From the NCBI RefSeq assembly GCF_014637405.1, contig NZ_BMEY01000003.1:1-58238 (forward strand): DNA of 58,238 bases. Reading direction: 5' to 3'. A program made the position numbers and the translations under genes. Source of the DNA: Ornithinibacillus halotolerans (lineage in GTDB: Bacteria > Bacillota > Bacilli > Bacillales > Amphibacillaceae). Positions within the stretch are counted from its first letter, which is position 1, and every line of letters starts with the position of its first letter. Below the pieces are notes generated by a model. It was not told the origin of the DNA. It was given only the letters and a program-made list of their open reading frames with translations, and ran no database searches. Positions 32,296-42,231 of the stretch are shown here, one piece after another.

Positions 32296-34806
32296 GTGAA
32301 GATTGTTTTGAAGCATATTATTAGAAATATAGTAGAGAAGAAACTAAGGTCTTCAATCGTACTGTTAACGATTCTACTATCTACGTTTGTACTTTTTATT
32401 GGACTTAGCTTAAATGCAATTATTAATGAAACATACCAAACCATGTTACAAGGTGCTTATGGTTCTTCCAATATTGTCATTACCAAATCTGCTAGTGAGG
32501 AAAGTTCATTCTATGGACCTAGTGATTTAGTAATAGATCATATCGGTGAAGTTCAACAACTGAATATTATTCAGGGGAGCGGGAAGGTTCGTATAGAAGG
32601 AAAAGAGATTAGTAGTTCACTATACGGATTAGAAGCTACAGCTGCAAGAGACTTTGAGCTAATAGATATCATCGCAGGGGAAACATCAGACGATTTACAA
32701 TCTGTTGTGATTAGTCAACGAACTGCTACACAATATGACCTCCAACTGGGTGATGTCATAAAACTAGAGCATGGCGAAGATACGTATGAGTTAACGATTA
32801 GTGCAATCAGTAAGCTGACGGGTATTTTCTATACGGAGATGGATACTGTTCTTTTACTCGCTCATCCTGAAAAGGTAAATGAATTATACGGCTTAGAGGG
32901 GATGGTGACAAGCACCTATTTAGAGGTAGATGCGGAGAACATTGATTCCACTCTATCCACTTTAAAAGAAAACAATGATCGTTTCACCATACAAAAATCA
33001 AGTGCTGCAGATACTATATTAAGAGATGAACAGACGTTCCAAACAGTGATGTTACTAGCCATTATTATCATTGTGTTAATTAGTGCTTATGTTATCTCCT
33101 CTTTATCTAAGCTAATCCTATCAGAGCGAATGCCGGTACTTGGTACGTTTCGTAGTGTTGGTGCGCAAAAGGGAACAATGAATCGCATATTACTCCTGGA
33201 ATTTTTTGTTTATGGTTTCATTGGCTCCATCCTTGGGATCATTTTTGCTCTGCTTGCACTTCCATATGCAGCGGATATTTTCAATGAGTATAAAGCATAT
33301 GGTGTAGAAACAGTAGTACATTATAACTTCATATATGCAGGAATTGCAGTTGTTTTTGGGATGGCTTTTCCAGTATTCATTAGTCTTATCCGAATCGTAA
33401 AAACAAATAGAAAACCGTTGAAAGAAGTGCTTTTTGAGACAGCAAATATTGTTGAGGCAAGGTCAAAATGGACGATACTTACCGGAATTATTCTTTTAGT
33501 ACTTGCTTTTGGATTATATTTTTTCAATACATACGATGACTTAGTATTAGCAATTATTTCGCTATTATCGTTATTCGTATCGATTGTAATGCTTATGCCA
33601 CTGCTTTTAAATGGGCTCGCTACTGTATTAAGGCATATATTTCAGCACAGTACAAACGGTGAATTAAAGCTAGGTATGAAAAACATTGCAAATAATCGAA
33701 TCGTTTCTAATAACGTTAGTATGATAATCGTCGTTTTCTTACTCCTAATTATGGTTGGGGTTTCAAGTAATGGGATTGATCATTATGTATCCAATACATT
33801 AACAAAAGACTTTGATGTCTCTGTTTCTATTTCAGAAAATAATCAGAACATAGAAGAAGGGATTTCATCAATGGAAGGTATATCAGAAACATCCGTGCAA
33901 ACAATTAGTCTTGGTAGTTCGAGTGTAAAGGGAAAAGAAAATTCGTTTGCTGTCTATGGATTTGCTAACTTTTATGATGTGGATGAGTTTTATGATGGCA
34001 TTACATATTTAGAACTTGATGAAGATAACATTTCTACATTAGAAAATGCTGTTATTTTAGATGAATATTATATGGATAAGTACGGAATAGAGATTGGCGA
34101 TGTAGTGTTTGTTCAGCCGGTTGATATACATGAAGAAGCCCGCGAACAGATCGAATCAGTTGAACTGATCGTATCTGGGAAGATGAACAGTGCTGGTTTT
34201 AATTCAAGTAGAGACAGTGTATTTATTCCAATAGAGATATTTGAGGAACATTTTGCTACAATCTTTCGTCAACTTGATTTGAGGCTTGTAAAAGGGGAGA
34301 TGGCAGAGGAGATGAAGGCAACGATACAGGATAATTATGCTCCTTATTCTCTTGAAGTGGTTACGTTTGATGAAATGCTAGGTTCACAGAAAGCTACGAT
34401 TGATACATTAATCGATGGGATTACGATTATTATTGGACTCGGTATGATTGTTGGTATTCTAGGAATCTCCAATAATTTAATTGTTTCCTTTAACCAACGG
34501 AAAAAGGAATATGCGGTTCTTTATTCTGTCTGTATGAGTAAAGGACAAATTATTAAAATGGTATTTGCAGAGATGCTTATTACATTCATAGCTGTTGTGA
34601 TCATTGGTTTGTTCGGAGGATATGCTTTAACTATTTTATTAACGAAGCTACTACATGCCATCGGATTAGTTAGTGAATTCACATTTACATTTGGTTTATT
34701 TGGGCTGTTATGTTTTGTTGTAGGAGTGTTACTATGCTTATCCACACTGACTTTAATCAGAAAAGTATTCAAGCTTAATATAATGAAAGAATTACGTTAT
34801 GAATAA
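32296..34806 (+). CDS. FtsX/MacB-type ABC transporter permease
   Basis: About 836 residues from the GTG at 32296, six bases after GGAGGT; the ATG at 32269 lies upstream of that site. An N-terminal helix (IVLLTILLSTFVLFIGLSL) is followed by a large extracellular MacB-like domain and three FtsX helices near 255-380. A second extracellular domain and a further helix bundle near 740-830 give the duplicated FtsX layout of exporters for lipoproteins, peptides or stress signals. The ATPase gene follows 14 bases later, so the two form one exporter. The substrate is unknown. Confidence 0.88.
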   Translation: MKIVLKHIIRNIVEKKLRSSIVLLTILLSTFVLFIGLSLNAIINETYQTMLQGAYGSSNIVITKSASEESSFYGPSDLVIDHIGEVQQLNIIQGSGKVRIEGKEISSSLYGLEATAARDFELIDIIAGETSDDLQSVVISQRTATQYDLQLGDVIKLEHGEDTYELTISAISKLTGIFYTEMDTVLLLAHPEKVNELYGLEGMVTSTYLEVDAENIDSTLSTLKENNDRFTIQKSSAADTILRDEQTFQTVMLLAIIIIVLISAYVISSLSKLILSERMPVLGTFRSVGAQKGTMNRILLLEFFVYGFIGSILGIIFALLALPYAADIFNEYKAYGVETVVHYNFIYAGIAVVFGMAFPVFISLIRIVKTNRKPLKEVLFETANIVEARSKWTILTGIILLVLAFGLYFFNTYDDLVLAIISLLSLFVSIVMLMPLLLNGLATVLRHIFQHSTNGELKLGMKNIANNRIVSNNVSMIIVVFLLLIMVGVSSNGIDHYVSNTLTKDFDVSVSISENNQNIEEGISSMEGISETSVQTISLGSSSVKGKENSFAVYGFANFYDVDEFYDGITYLELDEDNISTLENAVILDEYYMDKYGIEIGDVVFVQPVDIHEEAREQIESVELIVSGKMNSAGFNSSRDSVFIPIEIFEEHFATIFRQLDLRLVKGEMAEEMKATIQDNYAPYSLEVVTFDEMLGSQKATIDTLIDGITIIIGLGMIVGILGISNNLIVSFNQRKKEYAVLYSVCMSKGQIIKMVFAEMLITFIAVVIIGLFGGYALTILLTKLLHAIGLVSEFTFTFGLFGLLCFVVGVLLCLSTLTLIRKVFKLNIMKELRYE

Positions 34807-34820
34807 AGGGGGGACTTAAG

Positions 34821-35510
34821 ATGCCAAGCATCATACAAACAGACGGACTATGTAAAGATTTTATCGTAGGAGAACAAACGATTTCTGTACTTAAAAATAT
34901 CAATATTAGTATTGAATCTGGTGACTTTGTTTCCATCATGGGTCCATCTGGTTCAGGGAAAAGCACGTTATTATATCTATTAGGTGGGATTGATGTACCT
35001 TCATCTGGAACAGTACGGATTGATGGAAAAGATATTAACCAGATGAAAGATAAAGAAAAAAGTGACTTGCGCCGAAGAACATTAGGATTTGTATTCCAAT
35101 TTTATAATTTAGTACAAAATCTTACGGTGGAAGAAAATATTTTACTTCCTGTTTCAATGGACAAAAAACGAACCTCAGATTATGAGAAACAGCTTGAGGA
35201 GATTTTAGAAATTGTTGGACTGACTGAGAGAAGAAAGCATACACCTAGGGAATTGTCGGGTGGGCAACAGCAACGGGTTGCGATTGCAAGAGCGTTAATA
35301 CTAAGTCCGAAAATCATTTTAGCCGACGAGCCAATTGGAAACTTAGATAGTAAAACAGGTACAGACATTATGAAACTGTTTAGTAAAATTAATAAAGAAA
35401 AAGGGATTACCATCGTTCAAGTGACTCATTCGGAAGAAGCGGCAACCTATGGTAATCGATTGATTCGGATGCGAGATGGAGAAGTTTTGGAACCAGTACT
35501 GGCAAAATAA
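34821..35510 (+). CDS. MacB/LolD-type ABC transporter ATPase
   Basis: This 229-residue ATPase has Walker A GPSGSGKST near residue 40, Q-loop FQFYNLV, signature LSGGQQQRVAIARAL near 142 and Walker B IILADEPIGNLD near 160. GGGGGGAC lies before the ATG. It belongs to the group that drives FtsX-type permeases such as the adjacent one. It is the second gene of the pair, ending shortly before a terminator. Confidence 0.93.
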   Translation: MPSIIQTDGLCKDFIVGEQTISVLKNINISIESGDFVSIMGPSGSGKSTLLYLLGGIDVPSSGTVRIDGKDINQMKDKEKSDLRRRTLGFVFQFYNLVQNLTVEENILLPVSMDKKRTSDYEKQLEEILEIVGLTERRKHTPRELSGGQQQRVAIARALILSPKIILADEPIGNLDSKTGTDIMKLFSKINKEKGITIVQVTHSEEAATYGNRLIRMRDGEVLEPVLAK

Positions 35511-35543
35511 ATTGGTGTTAGTTTCATAATTTTTAATGGAGAA

Positions 35544-35581
35544 GGCTACCGATTTTTTATCAAAATTGGTAGTCATTTTTC
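35544..35581 (+). terminator. Intrinsic terminator of the ABC exporter operon
   Basis: GGCTACCGATTTT pairs with AAAATTGGTAGTC (one G-T pair), followed by ATTTTTCG. Confidence 0.85.
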
Positions 35582-35602
35582 GTGTTAATGGGGGAATGTT
35601 GA

Positions 35603-36151
35603 ATGAAGAAAAGTAGGATTATCATAATAGCGTTACTGTTTCTATCGTTAATTATTTTGTATTTTTACCCGAAAAATTATGATGAAACATTCGAAGGAGT
35701 CTATTACCAGTTAGGAAATAGTGATTTGTTGGAACCAGTTATAATTGAATTGAAAGGAATTACTCAGAATCATATTACAGGAAGGAAATCTTTTGAAGGA
35801 GAAATTGATATTCAAGTTGATGAGGAGATGATTTTTCCAGATGAATGGGATGATTGGCAAATAAGCCTTCCAAATGGTGGACCAGGAAATTTATTTTCAG
35901 AGACTAAATATGGTAAAGAGAACTTTATGAACTGGTATAGTGCTGGGTGGGTATATACCAATAAAAAAATGGACCAATTTTCTATTATGCTTTATGAAAA
36001 GAAATCGGATGAGTCGAGTGGATCATGGTCTGGTGAAGATGGATTTCTAATTACCTTTCCTGCTATGACTAGAGAAGAGGCATTAAAAATATCTGACGAA
36101 TTAATAACGAGCTTTACTTTAGATGGAGATATATTTAGAGTCAAAGAGTAA
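35603..36151 (+). CDS. Membrane-anchored hypothetical protein
   Basis: This 182-residue protein has one N-terminal hydrophobic helix (IIIIALLFLSLIILYF) with KKSR before it, so it is a type II anchored or signal-peptide protein, with a mostly beta/acidic exterior part rich in Gly, Trp and Ser. GGGGGAATG lies before the start. No recognised domain. It is separated from the ABC operon by a terminator and from the M20 gene by 141 bases holding a short palindrome (AGGAATTT/AAATTCCT near 36163). Confidence 0.6.
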   Translation: MKKSRIIIIALLFLSLIILYFYPKNYDETFEGVYYQLGNSDLLEPVIIELKGITQNHITGRKSFEGEIDIQVDEEMIFPDEWDDWQISLPNGGPGNLFSETKYGKENFMNWYSAGWVYTNKKMDQFSIMLYEKKSDESSGSWSGEDGFLITFPAMTREEALKISDELITSFTLDGDIFRVKE

Positions 36152-36292
36152 TCATGGGAGAGGAATTTCATAAAATTCCTGACAAGCATTTTCATGTACT
36201 TCCTGAATAAATTAGATTAAACTTTTATCATTTAGGGAATAGAAATAGAAGATATCATGCATATGATAGTATGGAGAGGAGTAGGAGACATC

Positions 36293-37417
36293 ATGATTTC
36301 TACGGAACTAAAACCTTTATTAAAAGAAGTGTTTAATTATTTACATGCTCACCCAGAAGTGAGCTGGAAAGAGTATGGTACAACGGAGTATATAAAAGAA
36401 CTGTTAGAAGGTAAAGACTGTCATATTACTACTTTTCAAGACACCACTGGTTTAGTTGTTGATATTGGTAGTGGTAAACCTGTTGTAGCTATTCGTGCGG
36501 ATATGGATGCTCTTTGGCAGGAGGTAGATGGAGAATTTAAAGCCAATCATTCCTGTGGCCATGATGCTCATATGACCATAGTTTTAGGTGCTTTATTCTC
36601 TTTATTAGAAGAAGATAAAAAAGGGAAGGGAACTTATCGGTTTATTTTTCAACCTGCTGAGGAAAAAGGTGATGGTGCACTTACCTTTGTAGATAAAGGT
36701 GTTGTTGATGATGTTGATTTTCTATATGGTTTGCATTTACGCCCAATTCAGGAATTGAGTCATGGTCAGTTTGCTCCTGCAATTAAGCACGGTGCATCAT
36801 GGTCTTTACATGGAACGATTACTGGTGATGATGCTCATGGTGCTAGACCACATCTTAATGCGAATGCGATTCAAGTAGGTAGTGAGTTTTTTCAGCATTT
36901 AAATAATATTTATTTAGACCCAATGATTCCACATTCCGTAAAAATGACAAGCTTCCATGCAGGAGGAGAAAGTACAAATATCATCCCTGGGAGTGCAACG
37001 TTTTCTATCGATATGCGGGCCCAAACGAATGAGGCCATGGAAGAATTGTATGCAAAAGTGAAACGGATTGCAACAATGCTCTCTAATTATCATGAAGTAG
37101 ATATTCAATTGTCAATTGAAGCTAGTGTAGCGGCTGCAGTTATTAATGAGGAAGCAAGTGCCTTGATGGAAGAAGCAATTATTGACTCAATTGGTAAAGA
37201 CCATCTTGTACCAATGCTTACCACAACTGGTGGAGATGACTTTCATTTTTATACGATAAAAAAACCAACGTTGAAGGCGACCATGCTTGCTGTTGGGTGT
37301 GACTTAGAGCCAGGATTACACCATCCAGATATGCAGTTCAATCACGACATTATCGAACCAACTGTAGCTATCCTAGTTAACGTTCTGCGAAAAACCATAG
37401 AAAAATGTGCTGATTAA
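36293..37417 (+). CDS. M20-family N-acyl-amino-acid deacylase (amidohydrolase)
   Basis: About 374 residues from the ATG at 36293, seven bases after TAGGAG; the ATG at 36257 has no site and gives non-family residues. It has the metal site NHSCGHDAHM near residue 85, FQPAEEKGDGA near 120 and a C-terminal metal His in GLHHPDMQFNHD. The family removes acyl groups from N-acyl amino acids or peptides. It starts a three-gene unit with a GNAT and an N-acylamino acid racemase, which fits L-specific desuccinylation at the end of a D-to-L amino acid route. That assignment is inferred from order, not measured. Confidence 0.87.
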   Translation: MISTELKPLLKEVFNYLHAHPEVSWKEYGTTEYIKELLEGKDCHITTFQDTTGLVVDIGSGKPVVAIRADMDALWQEVDGEFKANHSCGHDAHMTIVLGALFSLLEEDKKGKGTYRFIFQPAEEKGDGALTFVDKGVVDDVDFLYGLHLRPIQELSHGQFAPAIKHGASWSLHGTITGDDAHGARPHLNANAIQVGSEFFQHLNNIYLDPMIPHSVKMTSFHAGGESTNIIPGSATFSIDMRAQTNEAMEELYAKVKRIATMLSNYHEVDIQLSIEASVAAAVINEEASALMEEAIIDSIGKDHLVPMLTTTGGDDFHFYTIKKPTLKATMLAVGCDLEPGLHHPDMQFNHDIIEPTVAILVNVLRKTIEKCAD

Positions 37418-37429
37418 GGAGTTTGTAAT

Positions 37430-38221
37430 ATGGAAATAGACATTAGAGAAATAATGACAACTAAAGAATTAGAACAAGTTCAGGAGGTGGAAGAGGTAGT
37501 ATGGCAGGACAAGCCAACCCCTATCCATCAAACATTAACAACCAAGCTTCACGGTGGAGTTATTATAGGAGCCTTTTTAGGGAAAAAATTGATCGGGTTC
37601 CAGTATAGTTTCCCTGGATATGATGGAGAACATATCTATCTAGTTTCCCATTCTCTTGCCGTGTTACCGGAATACCGCAAGTTAGGTATAGGCGCAAAAT
37701 TAAAGCATAAACAAGCAGAAGTAGCGGCCAATAAGGGATATGACCGGATGATTTGGACTTTTGATCCACTGGAAAGTGTCAATGCTTATTTGAATTTACA
37801 TAAATTAGGTGCTGAAATCGCTACCTATATGGAGAACCATTATGGTGAAATGGATGATGGCCTAAATAAAGGGATGCCAACGGATCGTTTTCAGGTTGAT
37901 TGGTACTTTCTACGTGATAAAGAAGTAGTTGAGATAACCTTTGATCAATCAAAGGTTTTATTAGATTCAAACGATGATGGACGACCGGAACAAACAATAG
38001 CAAAATTTAACCACAAGGAAGATGTTTGGTTTGTGGCAATACCTGAAAATATTCAAGCAATGAAATTACATCAGATGGATCTTGCAATTGAATGGAGAAT
38101 GGCAACAAGAGATGTCTTCCAGTTACTATTACGTCATGGGTATATTGGAAAAGATATTATCCGTTCGGAAGGTGTTAGTTATTATTGTTTTGTACGACAA
38201 GAAGGGAAGTCGATAGAATGA
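37430..38221 (+). CDS. GNAT-family N-acyltransferase
   Basis: This 263-residue protein has a GNAT fold in its N-terminal half; the acyl-CoA-binding segment reads [22 protein letters not shown] near residue 80, and a ~110-residue extension follows. It starts 12 bases after the M20 gene and overlaps the racemase gene by four bases. In Geobacillus a similar three-gene set is reported to contain an N-succinyltransferase acting on D-amino acids. The same role is plausible here. Confidence 0.85.
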   Translation: MEIDIREIMTTKELEQVQEVEEVVWQDKPTPIHQTLTTKLHGGVIIGAFLGKKLIGFQYSFPGYDGEHIYLVSHSLAVLPEYRKLGIGAKLKHKQAEVAANKGYDRMIWTFDPLESVNAYLNLHKLGAEIATYMENHYGEMDDGLNKGMPTDRFQVDWYFLRDKEVVEITFDQSKVLLDSNDDGRPEQTIAKFNHKEDVWFVAIPENIQAMKLHQMDLAIEWRMATRDVFQLLLRHGYIGKDIIRSEGVSYYCFVRQEGKSIE

Positions 38222-39333
38222 CAATGAATTTTAAAAAAATTATCCTCCATCGCCTACAAATGAGAATGATTTTTCCATTTACAACAAGCTTTGGAACGAT
38301 GCAAGATAAGGAATTTTTTATTGTAGAAGCAGTAGATACAAATGGTAATCGGGGCTTCGGAGAGAGTGTCTCCTTTCCAATTCCGTGGTATACAGAGGAA
38401 ACGGTCAAATCGAATAAAGATATTATCGAAGACTTTTTAATTCCTATGTTACGGGAACATCCCATTTCTCATCCTGATGAAGTTTTTCCTCTCTTTTCTA
38501 GATTACGTGGTAATAATATGGCTAAGTCTGCTATTGAAGGAGCAGTCTGGGATCTCTATGCTAAACAACAAGGTATTTCTTTAGCCAAAGCACTTGGTGG
38601 AGAAAAGCAACAAATTGATGTAGGTATTAGTATTGGAATTCAGCCGACAACGAAAGATTTACTTCATGAAATAGAAGGTTTCCTAGAACAAGGATATAAG
38701 CGGATTAAATTAAAAATAAAGCCAGGTCATGATGTAGAGATGCTAAGAGAAGTTCGTAAAGTATTTCCAGATACACCGATTATGGCCGATGCGAACTCTG
38801 CTTACACATTAGCTGATATAGAGATGTTAAAACAAATGGATGACTTAAACTTATTAATGATTGAACAACCATTACAGCATAACGATATTATTGACCATGC
38901 AAAACTTCAAAAAGAAATCCAAACTCCAATTTGCTTAGATGAGAGTATTCATTCATTGTATGATGCACAGAAAGCAATTGAGTTAGGTAGCTGTAAAATA
39001 ATAAATATTAAAGTTGGGCGAGTTGGTGGGTTATCTGAATCCGTACGAATCCATGATTATTGTAAAGAACATAATATTCCAGTTTGGTGTGGCGGTATGT
39101 TAGAAGCTGGTGTAGGACGAGCACATAATGTTGCCATTACGTCCTTATCTAATTTTACTCTTCCAGGAGATACTGCTGGTTCCAATCGATACTGGGAAAA
39201 GGATATTATTAAACCAGAAGTAATCGTAGAAGATGGCATTATTCATGTTCCGGCAGGCCCAGGAATTGGTTATGAAGTAGATGAAGATGCTTTAGAAGAG
39301 TTTCGTATCGAAAAATTAGAGTATGAGATGTAA
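38218..39333 (+). CDS. Enolase-superfamily N-acylamino acid racemase / OSBS-like enzyme
   Basis: About 371 residues from the ATG at 38218; the longer ORF start at 38185 is inside the previous gene. Mandelate-racemase-like catalytic residues are present: the KxK pair in RIKLKIKPG near 160, ADANSAY, IEQPL, CLDESIH (metal ligands) and NIKVGRVGG, the second-face Lys. In this family, o-succinylbenzoate synthase and N-succinylamino acid racemase are hard to separate by sequence. No menaquinone genes are adjacent while a GNAT and an M20 deacylase are, so racemase activity is favoured. Confidence 0.87.
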   Translation: MTMNFKKIILHRLQMRMIFPFTTSFGTMQDKEFFIVEAVDTNGNRGFGESVSFPIPWYTEETVKSNKDIIEDFLIPMLREHPISHPDEVFPLFSRLRGNNMAKSAIEGAVWDLYAKQQGISLAKALGGEKQQIDVGISIGIQPTTKDLLHEIEGFLEQGYKRIKLKIKPGHDVEMLREVRKVFPDTPIMADANSAYTLADIEMLKQMDDLNLLMIEQPLQHNDIIDHAKLQKEIQTPICLDESIHSLYDAQKAIELGSCKIINIKVGRVGGLSESVRIHDYCKEHNIPVWCGGMLEAGVGRAHNVAITSLSNFTLPGDTAGSNRYWEKDIIKPEVIVEDGIIHVPAGPGIGYEVDEDALEEFRIEKLEYEM

Positions 39334-39340
39334 TATATAA

Positions 39341-39373
39341 AAAAAAGCGCGCCAAAATCATTGATTTTGGCGC
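39341..39373 (-). terminator. Intrinsic terminator of the leftward amidase gene
   Basis: GCGCCAAAATCA and TGATTTTGGCGC form a near-perfect 12-bp stem, followed on the minus strand by eight T residues. Confidence 0.85.
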
Positions 39374-39416
39374 AAAGTATATAAAAGGGAGGGTAAAAAA
39401 CATGAGTAACACTTCG

Positions 39417-40511
39417 TTATTCATCAGATACATCAAAGTACTCCATTAATCCACTTGTAATCGCTTTTGCAACTGCTTCTTGATATGCTTCTTTTTGAAT
39501 TTCGTTTAAATCATCTTTATTGGACATAAATCCTAACTCCAACAATACAGATGGATTTTGATTGTGTTGGATAACATAATATCCTTCTCTTCGTACACCA
39601 CGATCTGTCATATCCAATTCATTAACTAATGCGGCATGTATTTTCTCCGCTAAATCACCACTTGTAGAAGGGTGATAATAATACGTATTTATTCCATTTG
39701 CATCAGAATCTCTAAAGTAATCATAATGGAGACTTATAAATGCATCTGCATTTTCAGTGTTACTTTTGTTTACCCGGTTCTGTAAGGAAATAAACGTATC
39801 ATCATTTCTTGTAAGCAAAACTTCTGCACCTTCTTTTTCTAGATGTTCCTTCACCTTGTGTGCCGTAGCCAACGTCAAATCTTTTTCAAGTACTCCACTA
39901 TTTACCGCACCAGAGTCCTCTCCACCATGTCCTGCATCGATCATAATTTTATAGCCTTCTAATTGATTGTTTAACACAATAATTGCTTCTTCTGATATTT
40001 GGACTGATTTCGGTTGATAAATACCTACTGGTAAATCTTCTTTCTCTTCAACAGCGTGTAAAACTAATTGTTCTTCAAGCATAGAATCCAATCCAGTTTC
40101 TGATTCTTCACTTTCTTCTTGCTCCTCATTTGTTACGTCTTGTACATCTTCTTCTATATTTTCTTCCTCATTATCGTTAGGAATTTCTTCATCTTTTTGT
40201 TTTTCTTTTGTACTATTATCTTCTTTTAGTAATAATCCTTCTGTTTCAACCCAAACAGGTTGTCCATTATAGAAGGTCTTAACCCAACCATTCTTTTCGT
40301 CGAACGTCCGTAATTGATCTCCATCTTTTAACTGTCCGACAACCTCTGCTTCTTTATCTGGTGCGGTTCGCATCGTTACATTTGCTATTTCAACTTCAAA
40401 TAATTTATCATGGTCATTTTCAACAGTAGCAGCAAATGTCTTATCGACAGGAAGGAAAAACGTAATCGTAATAATAAACCCCAATGCTAACAATAACTTT
40501 CTCATACTCAA
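39417..40511 (-). CDS. N-acetylmuramoyl-L-alanine amidase with SH3b domain
   Basis: This 364-residue protein has an N-terminal signal peptide (LLLALGFIITITFFLPVDKTFAA), an SH3b domain over about residues 42-98 (VTMRTAPDKEAEVVGQL), an acidic linker rich in Glu (105-160) and a C-terminal Amidase_3 domain. The amidase shows MIDAGHGGEDSGAV, AFISLHYDYF and SVLLELGFMSN, which supply the zinc and catalytic residues. It cuts the amide between muramic acid and L-Ala in peptidoglycan. GGAGATTGA precedes a TTG at 40511; an ATG six bases later is an alternative start. Single-gene unit. Confidence 0.9.
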   Translation of the reverse strand: MSMRKLLLALGFIITITFFLPVDKTFAATVENDHDKLFEVEIANVTMRTAPDKEAEVVGQLKDGDQLRTFDEKNGWVKTFYNGQPVWVETEGLLLKEDNSTKEKQKDEEIPNDNEEENIEEDVQDVTNEEQEESEESETGLDSMLEEQLVLHAVEEKEDLPVGIYQPKSVQISEEAIIVLNNQLEGYKIMIDAGHGGEDSGAVNSGVLEKDLTLATAHKVKEHLEKEGAEVLLTRNDDTFISLQNRVNKSNTENADAFISLHYDYFRDSDANGINTYYYHPSTSGDLAEKIHAALVNELDMTDRGVRREGYYVIQHNQNPSVLLELGFMSNKDDLNEIQKEAYQEAVAKAITSGLMEYFDVSDE

Positions 40512-40665
40512 TCAATCTCCTTCTCCTAGATTATGAATCTAGTAAAAGGATGGACAAGATTTAATAGATTTAAACATATATTAATAGATTTTTTTAAAAA
40601 AATACATAGAAAGACATTTATGGTAAGATTAAATTACATATTATGACGGATAAAGCGGAGGGTGT

Positions 40666-40995
40666 ATGATGAAGCAATTAACAATTAAAGAGCTACAAAG
40701 CTACTTAGGATTGAAATACAAAGAAGGACGGACATCGTCTTCTTTGTTTATGAAACTAGTAGAAGAGGTTGGTGAGGTAGCAGAAGTACTTAATCAGTTA
40801 GAAGGACGAAAGGAAAACAGAGGGAATCCTTCTTTGGAAAAAGAGTTAGTAGATGTCATCCACTATGCAGTGGCTATTGCGAGTTTAAATAATATTGATT
40901 TAACAGAGGCGATTATAAATAAGGATAGGGAGGCAGCTATTAAATATAATCAAACACCAAATTTGGAAGAATATTTAAGTAGAGAAATGGAATAA
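40666..40995 (+). CDS. MazG-like nucleotide pyrophosphohydrolase
   Basis: This 109-residue all-alpha NTP pyrophosphatase has the MazG metal-binding motif LVEEVGEVAEVL near residue 30 and KELVDVIHYAVAIA near 65. CGGAGGG precedes the ATG. It hydrolyses nucleoside triphosphates to the monophosphate and pyrophosphate, as house-cleaning enzymes do. It is 16 bases before a truncated Nudix gene, possibly co-transcribed. Confidence 0.87.
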   Translation: MMKQLTIKELQSYLGLKYKEGRTSSSLFMKLVEEVGEVAEVLNQLEGRKENRGNPSLEKELVDVIHYAVAIASLNNIDLTEAIINKDREAAIKYNQTPNLEEYLSREME

Positions 40996-41011
40996 GAAAG
41001 GAAATAAAAAA

Positions 41012-41299
41012 ATGTCTTCCCATATAAGGGTTAGAGCTGGGGCGATTATAATTGAGAATGGGAAAATCTTATTAACGGAATATAACGATCCAAACAGAGG
41101 TGTGGTTTATGATTTACCAGCTGGAGGGATTGAACCTAATGAGTCCATTATTGATGCCGTAAAAAGGGAAGCGAAGGAAGAAGCTTGTGTTGATATTGAA
41201 GTTGGTCCATTAGCTTTTGTATATGAATATGCACCACACTTGAATTCTGAAAAGTTTGGACCAACCCATACTTTAGTTACTGCAAGCAAGAAGGAGTAA
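41012..41299 (+). CDS. Nudix hydrolase, C-terminally truncated
   Basis: Only 95 residues, against about 140 usual for the family. The Nudix box is intact: GGIEPNESIIDAVKREAKEEACVDIEV follows the GX5EX7REUXEEXGU pattern over residues 40-62. The protein ends at THTLVTASKKE, just where the last strand and helix should begin, and the next frame has no continuation. It may be a degraded gene. AAGGAAATAAAAAA precedes the start. Confidence 0.7.
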   Translation: MSSHIRVRAGAIIIENGKILLTEYNDPNRGVVYDLPAGGIEPNESIIDAVKREAKEEACVDIEVGPLAFVYEYAPHLNSEKFGPTHTLVTASKKE

Positions 41300-41361
41300 T
41301 GTGGCTTTGTTCAACTATTTTACGATTAGACTACAAATTTGCGGATTTGGAGGTAAATATA

Positions 41362-41922
41362 ATGGATAAGTTTGTGTTTATATTTGGTCCTCAGGCAGTT
41401 GGTAAAATGACTGTAGGACAGGAATTGTCTAAAATAACAGAGTTGAAGTTATTTCATAATCATATGACAATAGAAATACTTCAGCCTCTTTTTGGGTTTA
41501 GCCCCGAAATGTGGCGTTTAACATCTCTATTTCGAAGAGAGATCTTTGAAGCATTCTCTAAGAGTGATTCATATGGACTGATATTTACTAAAGTTTGGGA
41601 TTTCAGTTCCGAAAAAGAGTGTGAAGGAATTAAGAAAATGTGTCAAATATTTGAGTCAAGTGGAAGCGAAGTCTATCTCGTCGAATTAGAAGCTGAAACT
41701 GAGGAAAGGCTTAAACGAAACATGTCACCCCATAGATTAGAACACAAGCCAACAAAAAGAGATATACATAAATCAGAAGAAAACCTACTGTCCACATTAG
41801 AAACTCTTAGATTAAATTCTAATGAAGGTGAAATAAAGCAGAAAAATTACCTAAGAATAAATAACACAAATTTAAGTGCAGAAGAAGTAGCCTTAAAAAT
41901 AAAAAACAAATTCAATTTATAA
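41362..41922 (+). CDS. P-loop nucleotide kinase-like protein
   Basis: About 186 residues from the ATG at 41362, eight bases after GGAGGT; upstream in-frame codons have no site. It opens with FIFGPQAVGKMTVGQEL, a Walker A loop of the shikimate/adenylate-kinase type, and has a Lys/Arg-rich tail with RDIHKSEENLLSTLETL. The substrate is not recognisable. It follows the truncated Nudix gene and may form a small nucleotide- or stress-related group. Confidence 0.7.
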   Translation: MDKFVFIFGPQAVGKMTVGQELSKITELKLFHNHMTIEILQPLFGFSPEMWRLTSLFRREIFEAFSKSDSYGLIFTKVWDFSSEKECEGIKKMCQIFESSGSEVYLVELEAETEERLKRNMSPHRLEHKPTKRDIHKSEENLLSTLETLRLNSNEGEIKQKNYLRINNTNLSAEEVALKIKNKFNL

Positions 41923-42231
41923 AATGTACTTATTGAACGAACAGGTGCTTTAACAAGAAGAGATTAGGTAACATTTTAGGCTTTTTGAGCTCACCCGGGC
42001 AAATTAGTTAGCAACTAACAATATCTATTATTTTTTTGCTAAAACATTACTAATCATTATGTTATTTTAATATCAAAAGTGTAAAAATATTGATATTACA
42101 GTAAAAAATAGCAAGCGAATTGTGTTGCTAATTCACTTGCTATATAAATGATATTTCCATTTTATACCTCATAACCGAACCATATAATGAATTGACCGAG
42201 CGTTTTTTTATATGCCTGGTCTTATTCTTAA
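41923..42231. other. 309-base gene-free gap with a convergent terminator
   Basis: Apart from the hairpin at 42109-42142 no gene or clear promoter is seen. A weak GACCGAGC/GCCTGGTC pair lies near 42195. Confidence 0.5.
42109..42142. terminator. Terminator between the P-loop and proline dehydrogenase genes
   Basis: TAGCAAGCGAATT and AATTCACTTGCTA form an 11-12 bp stem. On the minus strand a run of T (TATTTTTTAC) follows, so it best serves the leftward proline dehydrogenase. Confidence 0.65.
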
